A DNA stretch of 64,000 nt, taken from Volvox africanus. Taxonomy: Eukaryota; Chlorophyta; Chlorophyceae; Chlamydomonadales; Volvocaceae. The notes below the pieces were generated by a model that ran no database searches, was not told the DNA's origin, and saw only the letters and a program-made list of their open reading frames with translations. Where the stretch lies: NCBI GenBank assembly GCA_030268105.1, contig BSDZ01000103.1:310001-374000 (forward strand). The letters are read 5' to 3'. Made by a program: the position numbers and the translations under genes. Within the stretch, counting starts at the first letter, position 1; each line of letters starts with the position of its first letter. Below, in pieces: positions 46,620-58,069 of the stretch.

Positions 46620-46679
46620 AACAATTTGCGTGCATGTCGTGGTGCTGCACACCACGACATGCCACGCACACAAATTGTT
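46620..46679. repeat. 60-bp near-perfect hairpin
   Basis: AACAATTTGCGTGCATGTCG and its inverted partner CGACATGCCACGCACACAAATTGTT (split by small bulges) face each other across a few bases of loop (GTGGTGCTGCACAC). Such a strong stem in AT-rich intergenic DNA could be a structured RNA precursor or the tip of a foldback element. Confidence 0.8.
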
Positions 46680-48809
46680 AAGCTTGGGGATTGGAGGTTT
46701 TATTCCAGCTTCAAGGCGTGGCGCCCAATATCTGTACCTAAGGCCAATCAACACCAACTCTTGTCCTCAGCAACGGCCCTGTCCTTTGTAAGGAATATTG
46801 TAAGGATAGAACGGACAGCTCGCATGTAGAAGTAGTAGTCGTACATGTACGGCCCACACACCAGCAAATATCAAGGTGCAGAAGCACCCTGTCAGCATCT
46901 TGAGAAAAACCTTTGCGGCTTTAAGATACATCACAATTCTTTTCAGTTTTTAGGGTTTTTGTTCTTTGGTTAATGGAATTTAAGGATGATAAAAAGAAGC
47001 AGCAGTTATTGCTCCTTTTTCTGGTTTTCCTAGTTTATATTCCTGCATTAATTCTTTCACTAAGATCAGGTAATATTTTCTTACCTTTCCTTGTCATCAG
47101 ATATTCTAAAGAAGCTGCATGTTGTTGTATCCGGGTGTGTTTATATCCGCCAATCCTGGTTGGAAGATGTAATGTTTCCTGATCATCCAGGATATCAACT
47201 CCAATGTAAGGTTTTCCTAAATACGTTGCTTTTGGAATATTGACCATAGATACCCCAGGATAATACACATGCTAAGAAGTTCTAACAGACAGCTAACAAA
47301 ATAACCACTTGGGTTAAAGGTATGGGTCTTTCACATACATACAGTGCCAAACTGGTGCAAGACAGCCCCTCACCTGCTGCATCATGTTGTGAAACGTCGA
47401 CAAGTTCCATCCATAGCTCATGATCAGCCCATCTGACAAGTGAGAGGTTATACATACACCCCCTATATATGAGTTGGTAGGGGAAGCTTACATTTTGATA
47501 GGTAGGGATATTCCTACTTAGTCCGCAGCAAAGGCCTGCATATAGCCTGCATAGCATGCATGTTGACTGCAACCAATATAACGTTCAAAAACATACCATA
47601 TCATACCTTACACATACCATACATCAAGTCAACTAAAATCAGTTAGTTTGGAAGTACAGACCTGTACAGCAGGCATCCTAAACAATGAGCTTCACGTTCA
47701 CTCGTTAATAAAACCAGCCTTGCTTCCAGCAACAACGAGCAGGTTATGAATAACAGCAACATAAACCTTGACAAGCATACAACCAATGGCCGAGGCAATA
47801 TGCATGCCCTACAAGATCGACTAAAATACGTACGGGCCAGTAATGTGCAGCAGCTCTTGCCAAACAACTTTTTACCCCTAGCTACGCTTCCTACCAGATC
47901 AGCAGGATGCACAGGGCAGCACAGAACAGGGCATACCGCGTGCAGAACCTCTTATGTAGTCGATGGGTGTTACCTACCTAACTGGCTTTACAAGTAAAGA
48001 GTACAAAATGACGATGAAACAAAATCGTGCAAGCAGGTCCATTATCAGAAGGGATATTGCTTACTACCGCTCTTGCTTATTAAGAACCCACATACAAACA
48101 AATTAATGCCATTTTCATAAACACATATATGCCTAAACCCTCGCGACCGCGCACGGCGGGCAAAAGCAATACAACATTACCTACATACGCACGCATGCGG
48201 TCTCGTGCGCGTGCGTCTTGATCTACGCGTGCAAACGAAATGAAATGCAAGGACAAGGTATTAAAACAATTCCTGACCAGCAGGAGATGATGGCACGTCC
48301 TACGATAGCAACAGCTTGCACGTACAATTATACGTGCAAGCAACACAGCAAGTTAGAAGTCCATTCGCGGCTGGGACTGTAAATTCGTTCCCTCGCTACG
48401 GCTGTTTGCCGTAATCCCGAAATGGATGAAGATGCTACAAAGTAATGCTACAACCTAACGTGCACCTCCTCAAAGGCCGATACTGCTGCTGCCGCTGTGC
48501 CTCCAATCCCCCTGCCGCGGTCACAGGACAACAAAATCGTGAACGAACGCAATCGAACGGGGGAAAAGCCTCAAAAAGAAGTCTGGAAAAACAGATATTA
48601 AAACCAAATATCAAAAGAACAGAACGCCACTAGTACGATTGCGCGTGCATGTCCCCAAGCAAGGAATATAATAGGGGCCTATTTTGGATACATGGAGGAG
48701 GACTATCCAGCAGCAAAATACCGATGTGCATACACCACACCCCCGGGCGCCACCCTTTCCACAAAACCCTATGGGGCCGGGATGCCTCGCATCGGGGGAA
48801 ACCATTTCC
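46680..48809. other. No recognisable gene
   Basis: Downstream of the F-box/LRR gene on its strand, so it includes that gene's 3' UTR near 48.8 kb. Short frames only; an A/T-rich frame at 46973-47182 has a hydrophobic stretch (LLLLFLVFLVYIPALILS), but I see no reason to call it a gene. Confidence 0.4.
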
Positions 48810-51800
48810 TTACCTTGGGGGATTATTGATTGCGCAGACTCCGCCGGCCCCAACTCCGCCCCCCGTCACCATCCCCAGCTTCATGTGTTGCACCGAAGCC
48901 AGCATCGCACTGGTAGAGGCGGATGCGGCGGGGGCGGAAGCGGTGGTGGCAGCAGCCGCCTCCACCCCACCTGGCGCCGCTGCCTGAGCTACCTTCGGAA
49001 TCACCGGCCTCCACGCCGACGCCGCACCATCGCCTCTGGCATTGCTGGGGCCTAGCCGCACGACGTCCGCCGCCGTCACCCCCCTGGGAAGCAGCACACG
49101 CAGAAAGCCCGACGGCGCGGCGGGGCTGGCGGCACTCGCGGCGCCAGCATGATCTCGACCCTCCATGCGATCATTCGCCTCCGCAGTTGCAGTTTGGGGT
49201 GACTGTTGCTGCACGTGCTTTTCTGAGAGGGCCTTGAGCATTGCCGCCACCCCCCCCGCGGTAAGGGCACCCGCCTCGCACTTGCCGCAATCCACCTGCA
49301 TGCGTCCAGGTACCAGGTATATACGTTTGTGTCTCCTATCAACAAATAACAAGCACTCCGTGATATCGTTATATTTTATGTCATAGACAGACAGACAGAC
49401 ATCACATCACATCACTCGTGTTGATTTAACCTAATCTACCCTAAAACCCTTAGAACATAAATCAGTCATAACCTCAACTAATTACAACATCAAGGCAACT
49501 AATTCCAAGGGCTCAGAAAAGGACACACAAAGCTCCTCCACGAGCACGACCGGTCTCAATCAACCCGGGGATGGGAGGGAAGGGGAGAGAGACGAAGGGG
49601 AGGGAAGGGAAGGGGTGGGGACGCACCACTCTCAGCGCCTTGCAATGCGCAGCCAGCGCAGCCAGTGACATGTCACCCATGGAGCGAGTCAGCTGCAGGA
49701 GGGCCGGGGCGAGGAGAAGAGGAAGGGGAGGGAAGGGGGAGGGCAAGACGAACAAATGAGACATGGTACCGCTGTAGACGCTGCTGTAAAGCATGGGTAA
49801 CCGCGATGGTGGAGGACGACGTGTAGCTCCGTCCTAAAGGTAGGTAGAGAAAGAAAGTGAAAACGTCTAAACGTAAACTACGTAGCCGCCAAGGCAGCAA
49901 ATACAAATCAAAAATAAAGCAATTTTATCCGTGATTATATTTACTATTGGCCTTGCTGCTGGTGGCGGCGAAAACGTACCGTGTAAAAGTTGTCGGGTTC
50001 ACTGAAGTAGGAAGCGCAAAAACTGACAGCTGACCGCTGGTGCTGTCACGCGCGTGTACCTCCCGACCCCTTTTTTCCAAAAACAAAGCGCTCTAGCCCC
50101 ATTGACCAGGTCCCCAAACCAGCCCGGGCTACCCTGACGACCGCACGCACGCCAACCAAACGAAGCACAGTCTCACGCGAACTCACCTGAGGGGGGGGGA
50201 CAGCGGCGGTGGTAGCAGCCGCAAAGGGCAAGGACGTGCACATGCGAGAGGAAGGGCAAGGGGGATGGAAGAGGTGAATGCGGACAAGCAAGGTTGCGGA
50301 AGGAAATCATCATGTTTAGTTTTTTTATGCCGTGTCATGCCACGCCATCCCATGCCATGTCATCCCTTATCCGAGCGATCAAGCAACCTCCCGCCTAACG
50401 GCCCACCTTAATCTCCCGCAGCACCGCGCCGCTGTTGGTCGCCAGTGCCTCCACGGACTCATCCGTCACTCGCCGCAGCTTACCGGACAGCACCACGCAA
50501 ACGAGCTCACAGCAGGCCTGAGGGAGGAAGCAGGGGGAGGGGAGGGGAGGGGATGGGGAGGGGAGGGGAGGGGAGGGGAGGGGAGGGGAGGGGAGGGGAG
50601 GGGAGGGGAGGGGAGGGGAGGGGAGGGGAGGGGAGGGGAGGGGAGGGGAGGGGAGGGGAGGGGAGGGGAGGGGAGGGGAGGGGAGGGGAGGGGAGGGGAG
50701 GGGAGGGGAGGGGAGGGGAGGGGAGGGGAGAGCTCAAGAGGCATCCAATGGAGGCATGAGGGCGACTGCCACACATACACACCCAAACACCCAAACACTC
50801 AAACACAGATATAGACACACGCATCGAGCTCCCTCACCCCCGACCTCGTGCTCATAATGACCGCTGAATACCGCCTTAAGGACGGGCAGCCTTGAGGATC
50901 TGTAGACCCACCCACTCATCCCCTGCCTTCAATATGCACGTTACCTGAAATAGTACGACAGTGCCGTAGTCGGAGATGAGCTCATGATAGCCGCCTGGAA
51001 GTCGGTTGACATGCGCGAGCGCGGCGGGGCGCGGTGAGTCCGCGGGCGGGGTAAGGCAAGCGGTAAGACGAGGTTTATGCCGAAAGCAGCACTGTTTGAA
51101 GTTCGGAGGGCAGAGAGTTGGTGGGAAAAAGAGACGGGGGAAGCCCCCAGCTACTATACCATACACACACGCAATCACGCAGGCAAACAAACACAGAAAC
51201 GCACACAAATGCATATGCGCGCGCGGGATCGCTACAGACTCCCCTCCCCTCCCCTCCCCTCCCCTCCCCTCCCCTCCCCTCCCCTCCCCTCCCCTCCCCT
51301 CCCCTCCCCTCCCCTCCCCTTAACATTCCGATTGCGCCATTACGAATTGCACCCGTAACCCCCTTTCTCCCACCGCATCGGGAGTCGTAGAAGCAAGTCC
51401 CACTCACCCAGCGCCAGCCTTCTTAACCCCCGGCAGTGTACGGCAACGGCATAGAGAGATCTGTCCGTTATGGCTCCGCAGTTTGTTAGCGACAGGCAGC
51501 TCAGGCGGGGGCAGCCGACGGCCAAAGCCATCATACCGGCGTCGGTAAAGAACTGGCGTGAGGACCAGAGCGGCGGGCGCGAATGTGAATATTCCAATTA
51601 GTATATGATGAAGCGAATATACACGAATTTTCGAATTTTGGCACATCCAAATATACGATATAGCCACTCCTCGCCCGACACACACAGCCCACTGTCCTCA
51701 AAAACAACCAAGAAGTGCCCCACGCAAACACACACATTCCCCTCCCTATCCCCTTACCTAAATCTTAACCTACCAAACCGAATCCCTATCAAGCACCGTT

Positions 51801-52883
51801 GACCTTACACTGTTGACACCGTTGACCTTACACTCGCCTCAGATGGCAGGCTGTACCGCGTGAATGCCACCTCCAGGCTGCTTAGCAACGGGCAGTTGGC
51901 GGCTACAGCCATTGCGAACTCGTCGGTCATACCGCCCAGACAGCTTGCGGCCTCATGAAGAGCCAAATGCTGGAGGTTGGGCAGTGCCGCCGCCAGGCGG
52001 GCGGCGGAGGGGCCGCGGGTGTAGGGGACGACTTGTGTGCAGCGGACACCCGTGTTGAAGCGGCGGACACTGGTGGCGTCGCAGGCAGTGCGTTGCTGGT
52101 GTCTGCTAGAAAGGAAAGGTTGTTTTACGAAGAATGGGATGGGGGGATGGGGTGGGTCGAGCCGGACAATGTGAGATGTGATGGCAGCAGGGTGTGGGAA
52201 TTGGGTGGAAGTAGCGGAGCTTGTGGCGCGTGAAATGTGAAGAAGTCGAAAACACGGTTGAAGTCCAGGTTTGAGCTGCGGGTGCGGGTGCGAGTGCGAG
52301 TGCAGATTTGCTATGAAGTAACTAATGATTCTGACTTCCGCTTCTGCACGGATAAATTCGTTAACGTGAAGTAAAGTTCGTCGATATCCTAACAGCTCTA
52401 TACCGCCCATGCGTGTTCGCGCGATAGAACGGTTCCGTCACATCCTTTCGTTATACAAACATCGCCGACGACGTATAAGTGTGTGTTGAATTTAAAACAA
52501 TTGCAACACTTAATTAATGCGCTGATGGCTAACGTTTGCGCTGTCATAAGTTGCTGATTACATCACAGACATCTCGTCGCAACTTACCTGGCCGTAGTTA
52601 AAGTTATTATCGCACCCTTCGCTTTTTCTATGTATCGACGACAGGCTTCTGGATGAACACCATCAGAGCTGAGGTCGACCACAGATGGCGGATGCTCAGC
52701 AATTACCCGAGCCAATCGCCGGCACGAAACTGACGCAGCTACGCGGCTCTGAATATCTGCCCTTTTAAGTATATCTTGGAGCAGGGAATCATGGAGTCGA
52801 AGCAATGCGCTGCTTTCGGGCTCGGGGTTGACCGAGCTCAGCGGCGACAAGGTAAGGGTTGTCGCTATCATAACAGCTGCCAT
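48810..52883 (-). CDS. F-box/leucine-rich-repeat protein
   Basis: Likely substrate receptor of an SCF ubiquitin ligase. Supported exons: 52883-52588 (F-box region, LHDSLLQDILKRADIQSRVA then VSCRRLARVIAE), 52102-51832, 51552-51408, 50994-50945, about 50890-50837, 50517-50407, 49692-49627, 49295-48810. LRR peptides include ALPNLQHLALHEAASC, FFTDAGMMALAVGCPRLSCL, TNCGAITDRSLYAVAVHCRG, RRVTDESVEALATNSG and DMSLAALAAHCKALRV, the cysteine-containing LRR type with T/SD motifs. The last exon ends in a ~100-residue Ala/Gly-rich tail. The joins around the 50994-50945 and 50890-50837 exons are uncertain: simple GT donors give a phase clash, so one donor there must be non-obvious (for example at 50941 or a GTCGGG site). 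Two introns hold long G4A-type tracts. Confidence 0.78.
50532..50730 (+). repeat. (GGGGA)n tract, intron of F-box/LRR gene
   Basis: About 38 GGGGA units, nearly perfect with one GGGGAT variant near the left end. On the transcribed strand it reads as (CCCCU)n in RNA. It begins only about 15 bp from the exon 50517-50407 acceptor. Confidence 0.97.
51239..51320 (+). repeat. (CCCCT)n tract, intron of F-box/LRR gene
   Basis: About 16 perfect CCCCT units, the inverse complement of the 50532-50730 motif. In the pre-mRNA this tract is (AGGGG)n and lies upstream of the (CCCCU)n tract, so the two can pair. Confidence 0.97.
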
Positions 52884-53190
52884 TTGTTTGTTAATGGGTA
52901 AATGGCCAGCTAGGGAAACGCGTTGATGGCGGGATTTTAATGTTTGAGGTTTTCGGGATTTCCGACAAATTCAAAGTTTGGAGTATTTCGATTCATGTAT
53001 TGTTACATGTTATATGAGCTACGTAACACAGTACGATTCTGCTGTGGAATCGTTTATGAATGGCCGCACCGGCCTGAGTGAGTCAACAGAACAGACGGTA
53101 ACCGCTCAGATACGCTTCATTTTCTCATCACCAGGGATGCCAAACATTGTGTTATTTATATCAACATATTTTTGTTATATAATTATTCTT

Positions 53191-53274
53191 TCAGATCATA
53201 CGTCCTGATGCTTATTTGGGAATGTATATGCATCCCATTCGGAACTTCGGGCTCTTATCCATCGGGTTCGACCA
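53191..53274 (+). CDS. Orphan exon-like segment
   Basis: Between a pyrimidine-rich acceptor (ATTATTCTTTCAG) and a GTAAAT donor lies an 84-nt phase-0 open segment encoding IIRPDAYLGMYMHPIRNFG and LLSIGFDQ. It reads like a folded-protein fragment, faintly reminiscent of the C-terminal part of flavin monooxygenases, but no partner exon was found. Confidence 0.35.
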
Positions 53275-53968
53275 GGTAAATGGCAGAAGAGAAATATTTC
53301 GCTTATTTTTGGACTTCAAGACCGCGCAAATAGACAGTTGCGCTTTCTTACGTCACGCACCCTAGCAGAACGCAATCGCGTGTTTTTCGGAACGCAGAAC
53401 GGCGAGTCCTTGAAGCGTGTAATTAATTGCGGGAGGTGCGACTGTTTAAGCTATGCACAACTTATCTGGATGTAAAGCAATTTGGCACAAATATTTAGCG
53501 TTTAGGGTTTTTAGTTCTTAAGGGGCCCCCGCCGGGCACCAGCAGGCGTGATCGTTATTAGGTCGTTACGCAAGCTCACACGTCCACGCACCCGGGCTTC
53601 AGCGGAAATCGCACTGCGTGCCACCTGTACGACTTACTTTGCACCTGTCATCATAACTTAAGACAGCAAGTCATCCAAGAACAGTTAACAATTGCGACGG
53701 GTATATAGTCGACATCAAAAAATGCATGTTCTGCTGTTAACATCCGTCAGGACAGCAGGTCAGGATACGACGGGCCGGTAGGTAACACGCGAGTGAGCTG
53801 CACTGTTGTAGGCATTCTACAACAAAGCAGGTCCGCGTGGCCTCCCGACAGGTACTGAGGGAACCTCATCGGCGTGGCGGTTCCGAACCGTCTCTGGTGC
53901 TCTGCTATCTCACGCCTCCAGATAGTAGCTAATAACGTAACCAGCGAAAACGGGCAAAAAGCTTTTTT

Positions 53969-54009
53969 ATATGTATGTATGTGTATGTATGTATGTATGT
54001 ATGTATGTA
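53969..54009 (+). repeat. (TATG)n microsatellite
   Basis: About ten TATG units in gene-free DNA. Confidence 0.9.
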
Positions 54010-55181
54010 TGGTATGATGGCTGCGGATGGCTACGGTGTTGTGGAGCACTCGAATAATTGTGCGTGCGTGGATAGATAACATTTAACGCAGTACAGGTAG
54101 GTCGCTGTTCGATGCACTGCATGCTTTGCCAGCCATTAGGGAGTATCGTCTGTTTCTGCAGACTGCGTTCATTGGAGTGATAGATCCGATAACCAAACCT
54201 ACCCTCCTACCTCCAGATACCTAGATTGAAAACGGAATAGCACTAGATAAACGCGAGTTATCAACGTACACAATACTGGCTGAAATACATATGCAGTTTT
54301 TGTATTGAAAAAAGGAAATGTTTATGTATTCCAGTGCGTTGGGGTTATACCCTGTATCTACGTGCGTGTACATTTGTCGGTTTACGATATTTCAGGTTTA
54401 TATCACTCACCGACATTGATGCGTCACCAACATTAATGCATTTTATGTTTGTTACTTACTGCTGGGTTACGGTGAAGCCAAGGGGCATCTGGCATCTGGC
54501 TGGGAGATGTTGAGTTTAACAACTCTTCCCTCTGTCCCTGCCCCTAGTGAGAAATGTGTGTTACCAGCTAGGAAGTAGATAGATAACCTACCCCATCGCA
54601 AATGGATTCATTAATTCCCGGAAACGGATCTTTGCGCTTTGGATGCGTCATGCGTCACCGCTCACCACTCACCAAGATCCACCGCTGGCATGGAATTCAT
54701 AAAAGCGTCGCCGGAAGCTTTCAGATTCTATGATGACGCAATTCGTTATTGCTTGCGGCGTCTTATAATGTCTCAGGCCATGCCTTAAGGCAACACTCAC
54801 ACACAGGCGCGCGCACGCCCAAGCGAGCATGAATTATAAACGACCTCACTCGGGGCAGGCATGTAGGCTTCAACACTACACACAAGTACGCTGTAGCCTC
54901 CTGTATATATAATCGTACAGAACGCGCTTCCTCAGCGAAAATCGCCAAATTCATGAAATCCATCATATATAACACTGTGTTCGCATAACATGGGTGTGGG
55001 TAATTAACCTCTACCTGTGCGTGGTGTTACGTGGCTCATCCTTTGTGCCTCTTCGTAACGGTACCGCCTCCTTCCTTATTCACGATTAAAAAATGCCGAC
55101 CACGAGCTAGCAGCTGCATCACTGCTTCACTCAGCAATATAATTTGTTGATTGCATACTGAGAGGCAGAAAGACTACCGCC

Positions 55182-55610
55182 ATGCCAGGAAACATCCGCG
55201 GAAGCAATAATGAGAAGGCCGCAAAAAAGACCCCAGGCCCTTTTTTCCAACTTCCTGAGAGTCTCCGCAAGCCCCGCACCACGCCCATATCCCGCTCAGC
55301 CCGGGCCGGCCTGATTTTCCCGGTGTCACGAATTGCACGCAAACTTAAGGCGGCAAAGAGTGTGAAGCGTCTGGGCGCGACTGCGCCAGTGTACTTGGCC
55401 GCCGTCCTGGAATACTGCGCTGCAGAAGTCTTAGATTTGGCGGCGTCAGCCGCTAAGCAGTGCCAACAAAGCCGCATCCAGCCCCGCCATGTTATGCTGG
55501 CCGTTAAAGGCGACGCCGAGCTAGACAAGCTGCTTGCGGGAACCATTTTCCCCGGCGCTGGTGTACAGCCACACATCATACCAGTTTTGCTGAAAACAAT
55601 GAATTTTTAA
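55182..55610 (+). CDS. Divergent histone H2A (H2A.Z-like features)
   Basis: Intronless 142-codon gene; ATG at 55182, TAA at 55608-55610. The histone fold is clear: SRSARAGLIFPVSRIARKL, GATAPVYLAAVLEYCAAEVL, SRIQPRHVMLAVKGDAELDK, then GAGVQPHIIPVLL. Compared with canonical H2A there is a long N-terminal tail (about 35 residues; KKTPGPFFQLPESLRKPR) and an altered L1 loop (KAAKSVKRLG). The acidic patch is weakened: the usual E64 is Asp and the usual D-E-E is D-A-E. VKGDAELDKLL, the following TI and GVxPHI resemble H2A.Z, but APVYLAAVLEY is canonical. It ends abruptly with KTMNF, with no SQ motif or Lys-rich tail. Probably a nucleosome variant rather than the bulk H2A; a short GC-rich run follows the stop. 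Confidence 0.95.
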   Translation: MPGNIRGSNNEKAAKKTPGPFFQLPESLRKPRTTPISRSARAGLIFPVSRIARKLKAAKSVKRLGATAPVYLAAVLEYCAAEVLDLAASAAKQCQQSRIQPRHVMLAVKGDAELDKLLAGTIFPGAGVQPHIIPVLLKTMNF

Positions 55611-57248
55611 TGGCCATGGCAGCGGTGGGGGTGGCGGCGGCTACGGCAGCGACGACAGCGGCGTCAAGGGCAAGGACACAAATGGCGGCGGCAGCGGCGG
55701 CGACATTACCGGCGGGCGAAGTACCGTAGCATACTGTCTTGGTACTGAGAGCAGTGGCATCATTGGCGCTGGTTAATGACGCAACGGCATGCCGCAGTCA
55801 TTTTCGGCAACGGCACGGCACTGAAGCTGGAAGAGTTAGGTCGTTGGTACGGCAGTATCGGTATGATGGATGATGGTGAGGCGGATTGGTATGCCGTGCT
55901 ATGTGTGGCTGCAGTACAAAGTACGTTATCTGTAATACGGCATGTATGTCCGTTTCGACATCATATAAATAAAAAGAAATATTTGCAACACGTTGAATGC
56001 ACAACAGATTGGATAAATGCATGCTAACGAACCACCACTCAACTCGGTCACGATATGGCTGATCGATATGGTCTCCCGGGACAGCGGGCACCATGTAGCA
56101 GGTACTGCTGCCGGCAGCACGCATGTCGTTGGCTCCCTGCTGCCTATCTTCACATCTGACATGGTGGTATCTGACATTTTGAACTCCGACGGGGACGAAC
56201 TTGTCGGCGCAGGCCCATGCAGCAGCCGGCATGAATGTATGTTGTGCGGTGCGTCGTCACGCAAGGGGGGTTCCAGTGTCACCACCGCAAGTGCGTCATG
56301 TATCTTGAACGAATCAGGGGCAGGGATTCTCGGGTGCGGATGACGTCATGCTGATTGTTGGTCGATGATGAGGGTCTAGTTACCAGCTGGAAGTACTCGC
56401 TATTATTGATTTTTGATGAGCCAACCTGCTGGTTGATTGGCCTGTGGGGTTGTTCTGCTGCTTATCACGGTTGCCACCGCCGGAAAGGAAGGATCCGAAT
56501 GCAGACGTTATTCCATGCACACCCAGCTAGCTACCAGGCGACATACCGTCTTGAGCCCCGACAACATCCGTCTTGAGCCCCGACAACATCCCATGTCATT
56601 GGGGGGGGGGGGAAGCATTTGCATGCCATGGATTGGTAATGGCATAATTGGACAGCATAAACAAACCTGTCTACGTGTGGGCACTTGTCCTTCGGCACTT
56701 GCGCACGGCTGTCCACCTAGCTAGTATATGTTTTTGTTAAAACGGGATTGTTCGAAGCAAGAGTGGTTTACTTGAATGAAATTCATTGATTTGTGTGTGC
56801 TCTATGTGTCTGGCCCATCAGTAGCTGTGGCAGGTTGTTTTAATGGTTGATTTTGTTGGGGAGATGGAGACAGGTTATTGATAGACTTACCTGACAATGC
56901 TTGAAGAGTCCGCAACATGCTCTTAGTAACGATACGGGGGGAGAAAACTGCAGAAGTGGCGTGTGCGCGTACTGGTATGATAGACCGTACAGAGTGAGAC
57001 TGAGAGCTGTAAATTAGTTGAAAATTTGCTTGTACGACATCGAGGAGCCCAGCACCCAACTATTACATGCCATATATATATATATATACGTGAGTGGGTG
57101 TGTAACTAGATGTCTGAACATGAGCCTGTATACTCGGAGCACGTATAGATCTATAGAAGCTCAATACTAATATTCAGTTATATTATACAATGTCCGTACT
57201 GTTCGGATGTACATGTATGTACTTCCGTGGGATAGGAGTTACTTCTAT
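55611..57248. other. No recognisable gene
   Basis: GGC/GGT-rich repeats just after H2A (55620-55720) and short frames beyond. A G-run of 12 is at 56601-56612 and (AT)n at 57071-57087. Nothing supported as a gene. Confidence 0.4.
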
Positions 57249-57375
57249 TACTTTTGTTTCTTACGAATGAATTTTGGTTTCGGTTTCCGGCGGATGGCGC
57301 CGGCTCTATCTGGGTGCGTGCGGAAGGGTCGCTTTAAGTGTCCACCATCACCACCACCACCACCGCTATCTTCTT
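57249..57375 (-). CDS. Possible terminal exon with basic tail
   Basis: The minus strand reads a short Gly-rich run from GGT codons (the CCACCACCAC tract), then GHLKRPFRTHPDRAGAIRRK and PKPKFIRKKQK before TAA. The strongly basic C terminus looks like a real protein end. A possible preceding exon lies near 57434-57460. Start and family unknown. Confidence 0.3.
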
Positions 57376-57613
57376 CTCATGTATAGGCAACTGCTATGTA
57401 TTTCTCTTTTACTAAAATGAAGCTGCATACTTGTTGGCTGCGCCACAGGATAACCTACGAAGGACTTGTTGTTGGAAGGACGCCGGGGGAAGCCAGCTAG
57501 CCTCACGTGGACCCGAAATAACACTGGGCATAACTCGCTGAATATCCCTCCCCGACTTACAGAGCGGCCGCCCCTCCCCACCTTTGCCCACCCGCGTTTA
57601 AAACTGTTGTTCG

Positions 57614-57648
57614 CCGTGCCTGTCTGTCTGTCTGTCTGTCTGTCTGCC
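57614..57648 (+). repeat. (TGTC)n microsatellite
   Basis: Short run of TGTC units followed by TGCC and GTGT. Confidence 0.85.
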
Positions 57649-58069
57649 TGTGTGCGTGTGTTTCTGGATCTGTCCCCGCCCAACCTGCCGTACGGCGGTA
57701 CCTATCCTTCCCATCAACCCTATCCATCCCTCGGTCGATGAAGTATGAGTCGATGTACATCACGCGCTCCGGAAGCCGTCCGCGCTGGCTCCTCCGTCAC
57801 CTCCCCTAGCGCGCGCCTCATTGTAATTCGTGCGTGCGACCTTCCCTCCCTTCCCTCCTCACATCAGTCTTACACTCCTCTCTCGCCTGTTTTCTGAACT
57901 CAGCTCACAGCTAATGTCGCTACTTACAGCCGGTGGCAACGCCTTCTTTTCTTTCTCTCTTCGTTCCCTCCTCTCCTTAACTTTTTCCTTCAATTCCTCC
58001 CTCCTTGTGTACTTTCTTTCGATTCTTTCCTCCCTTGGTTCTTTCCTTCCCTCGACCCCAATCGGCACT

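Larger units (their letters stand above)
52884..55181. other. Mostly gene-free
   Basis: Apart from one exon-like segment at 53191-53274, I see no coding motif. The first few hundred bases are upstream of the F-box gene. 53969-54009 is a TATG repeat. Confidence 0.4.

Noticed and set aside
41936..47260. TAGATACCCCAGGATA shared at about 41938 and 47249
   Set aside because: Only 16 bases match, with no extension on either side; chance cannot be excluded.
48649..49055. + strand frames of 112-123 codons
   Set aside because: Shadows of the Ala/Gly-rich last exon of the F-box/LRR gene on the minus strand.
50332..50824. Gly/Glu/Arg- and Pro/Ser-rich frames of 100-160 codons
   Set aside because: They are translations of the GGGGA repeat inside an intron of the F-box/LRR gene.
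50532..51320. CRISPR-like repeat array
   Set aside because: The repeats are contiguous pentanucleotides without unique spacers, in a eukaryotic intron.
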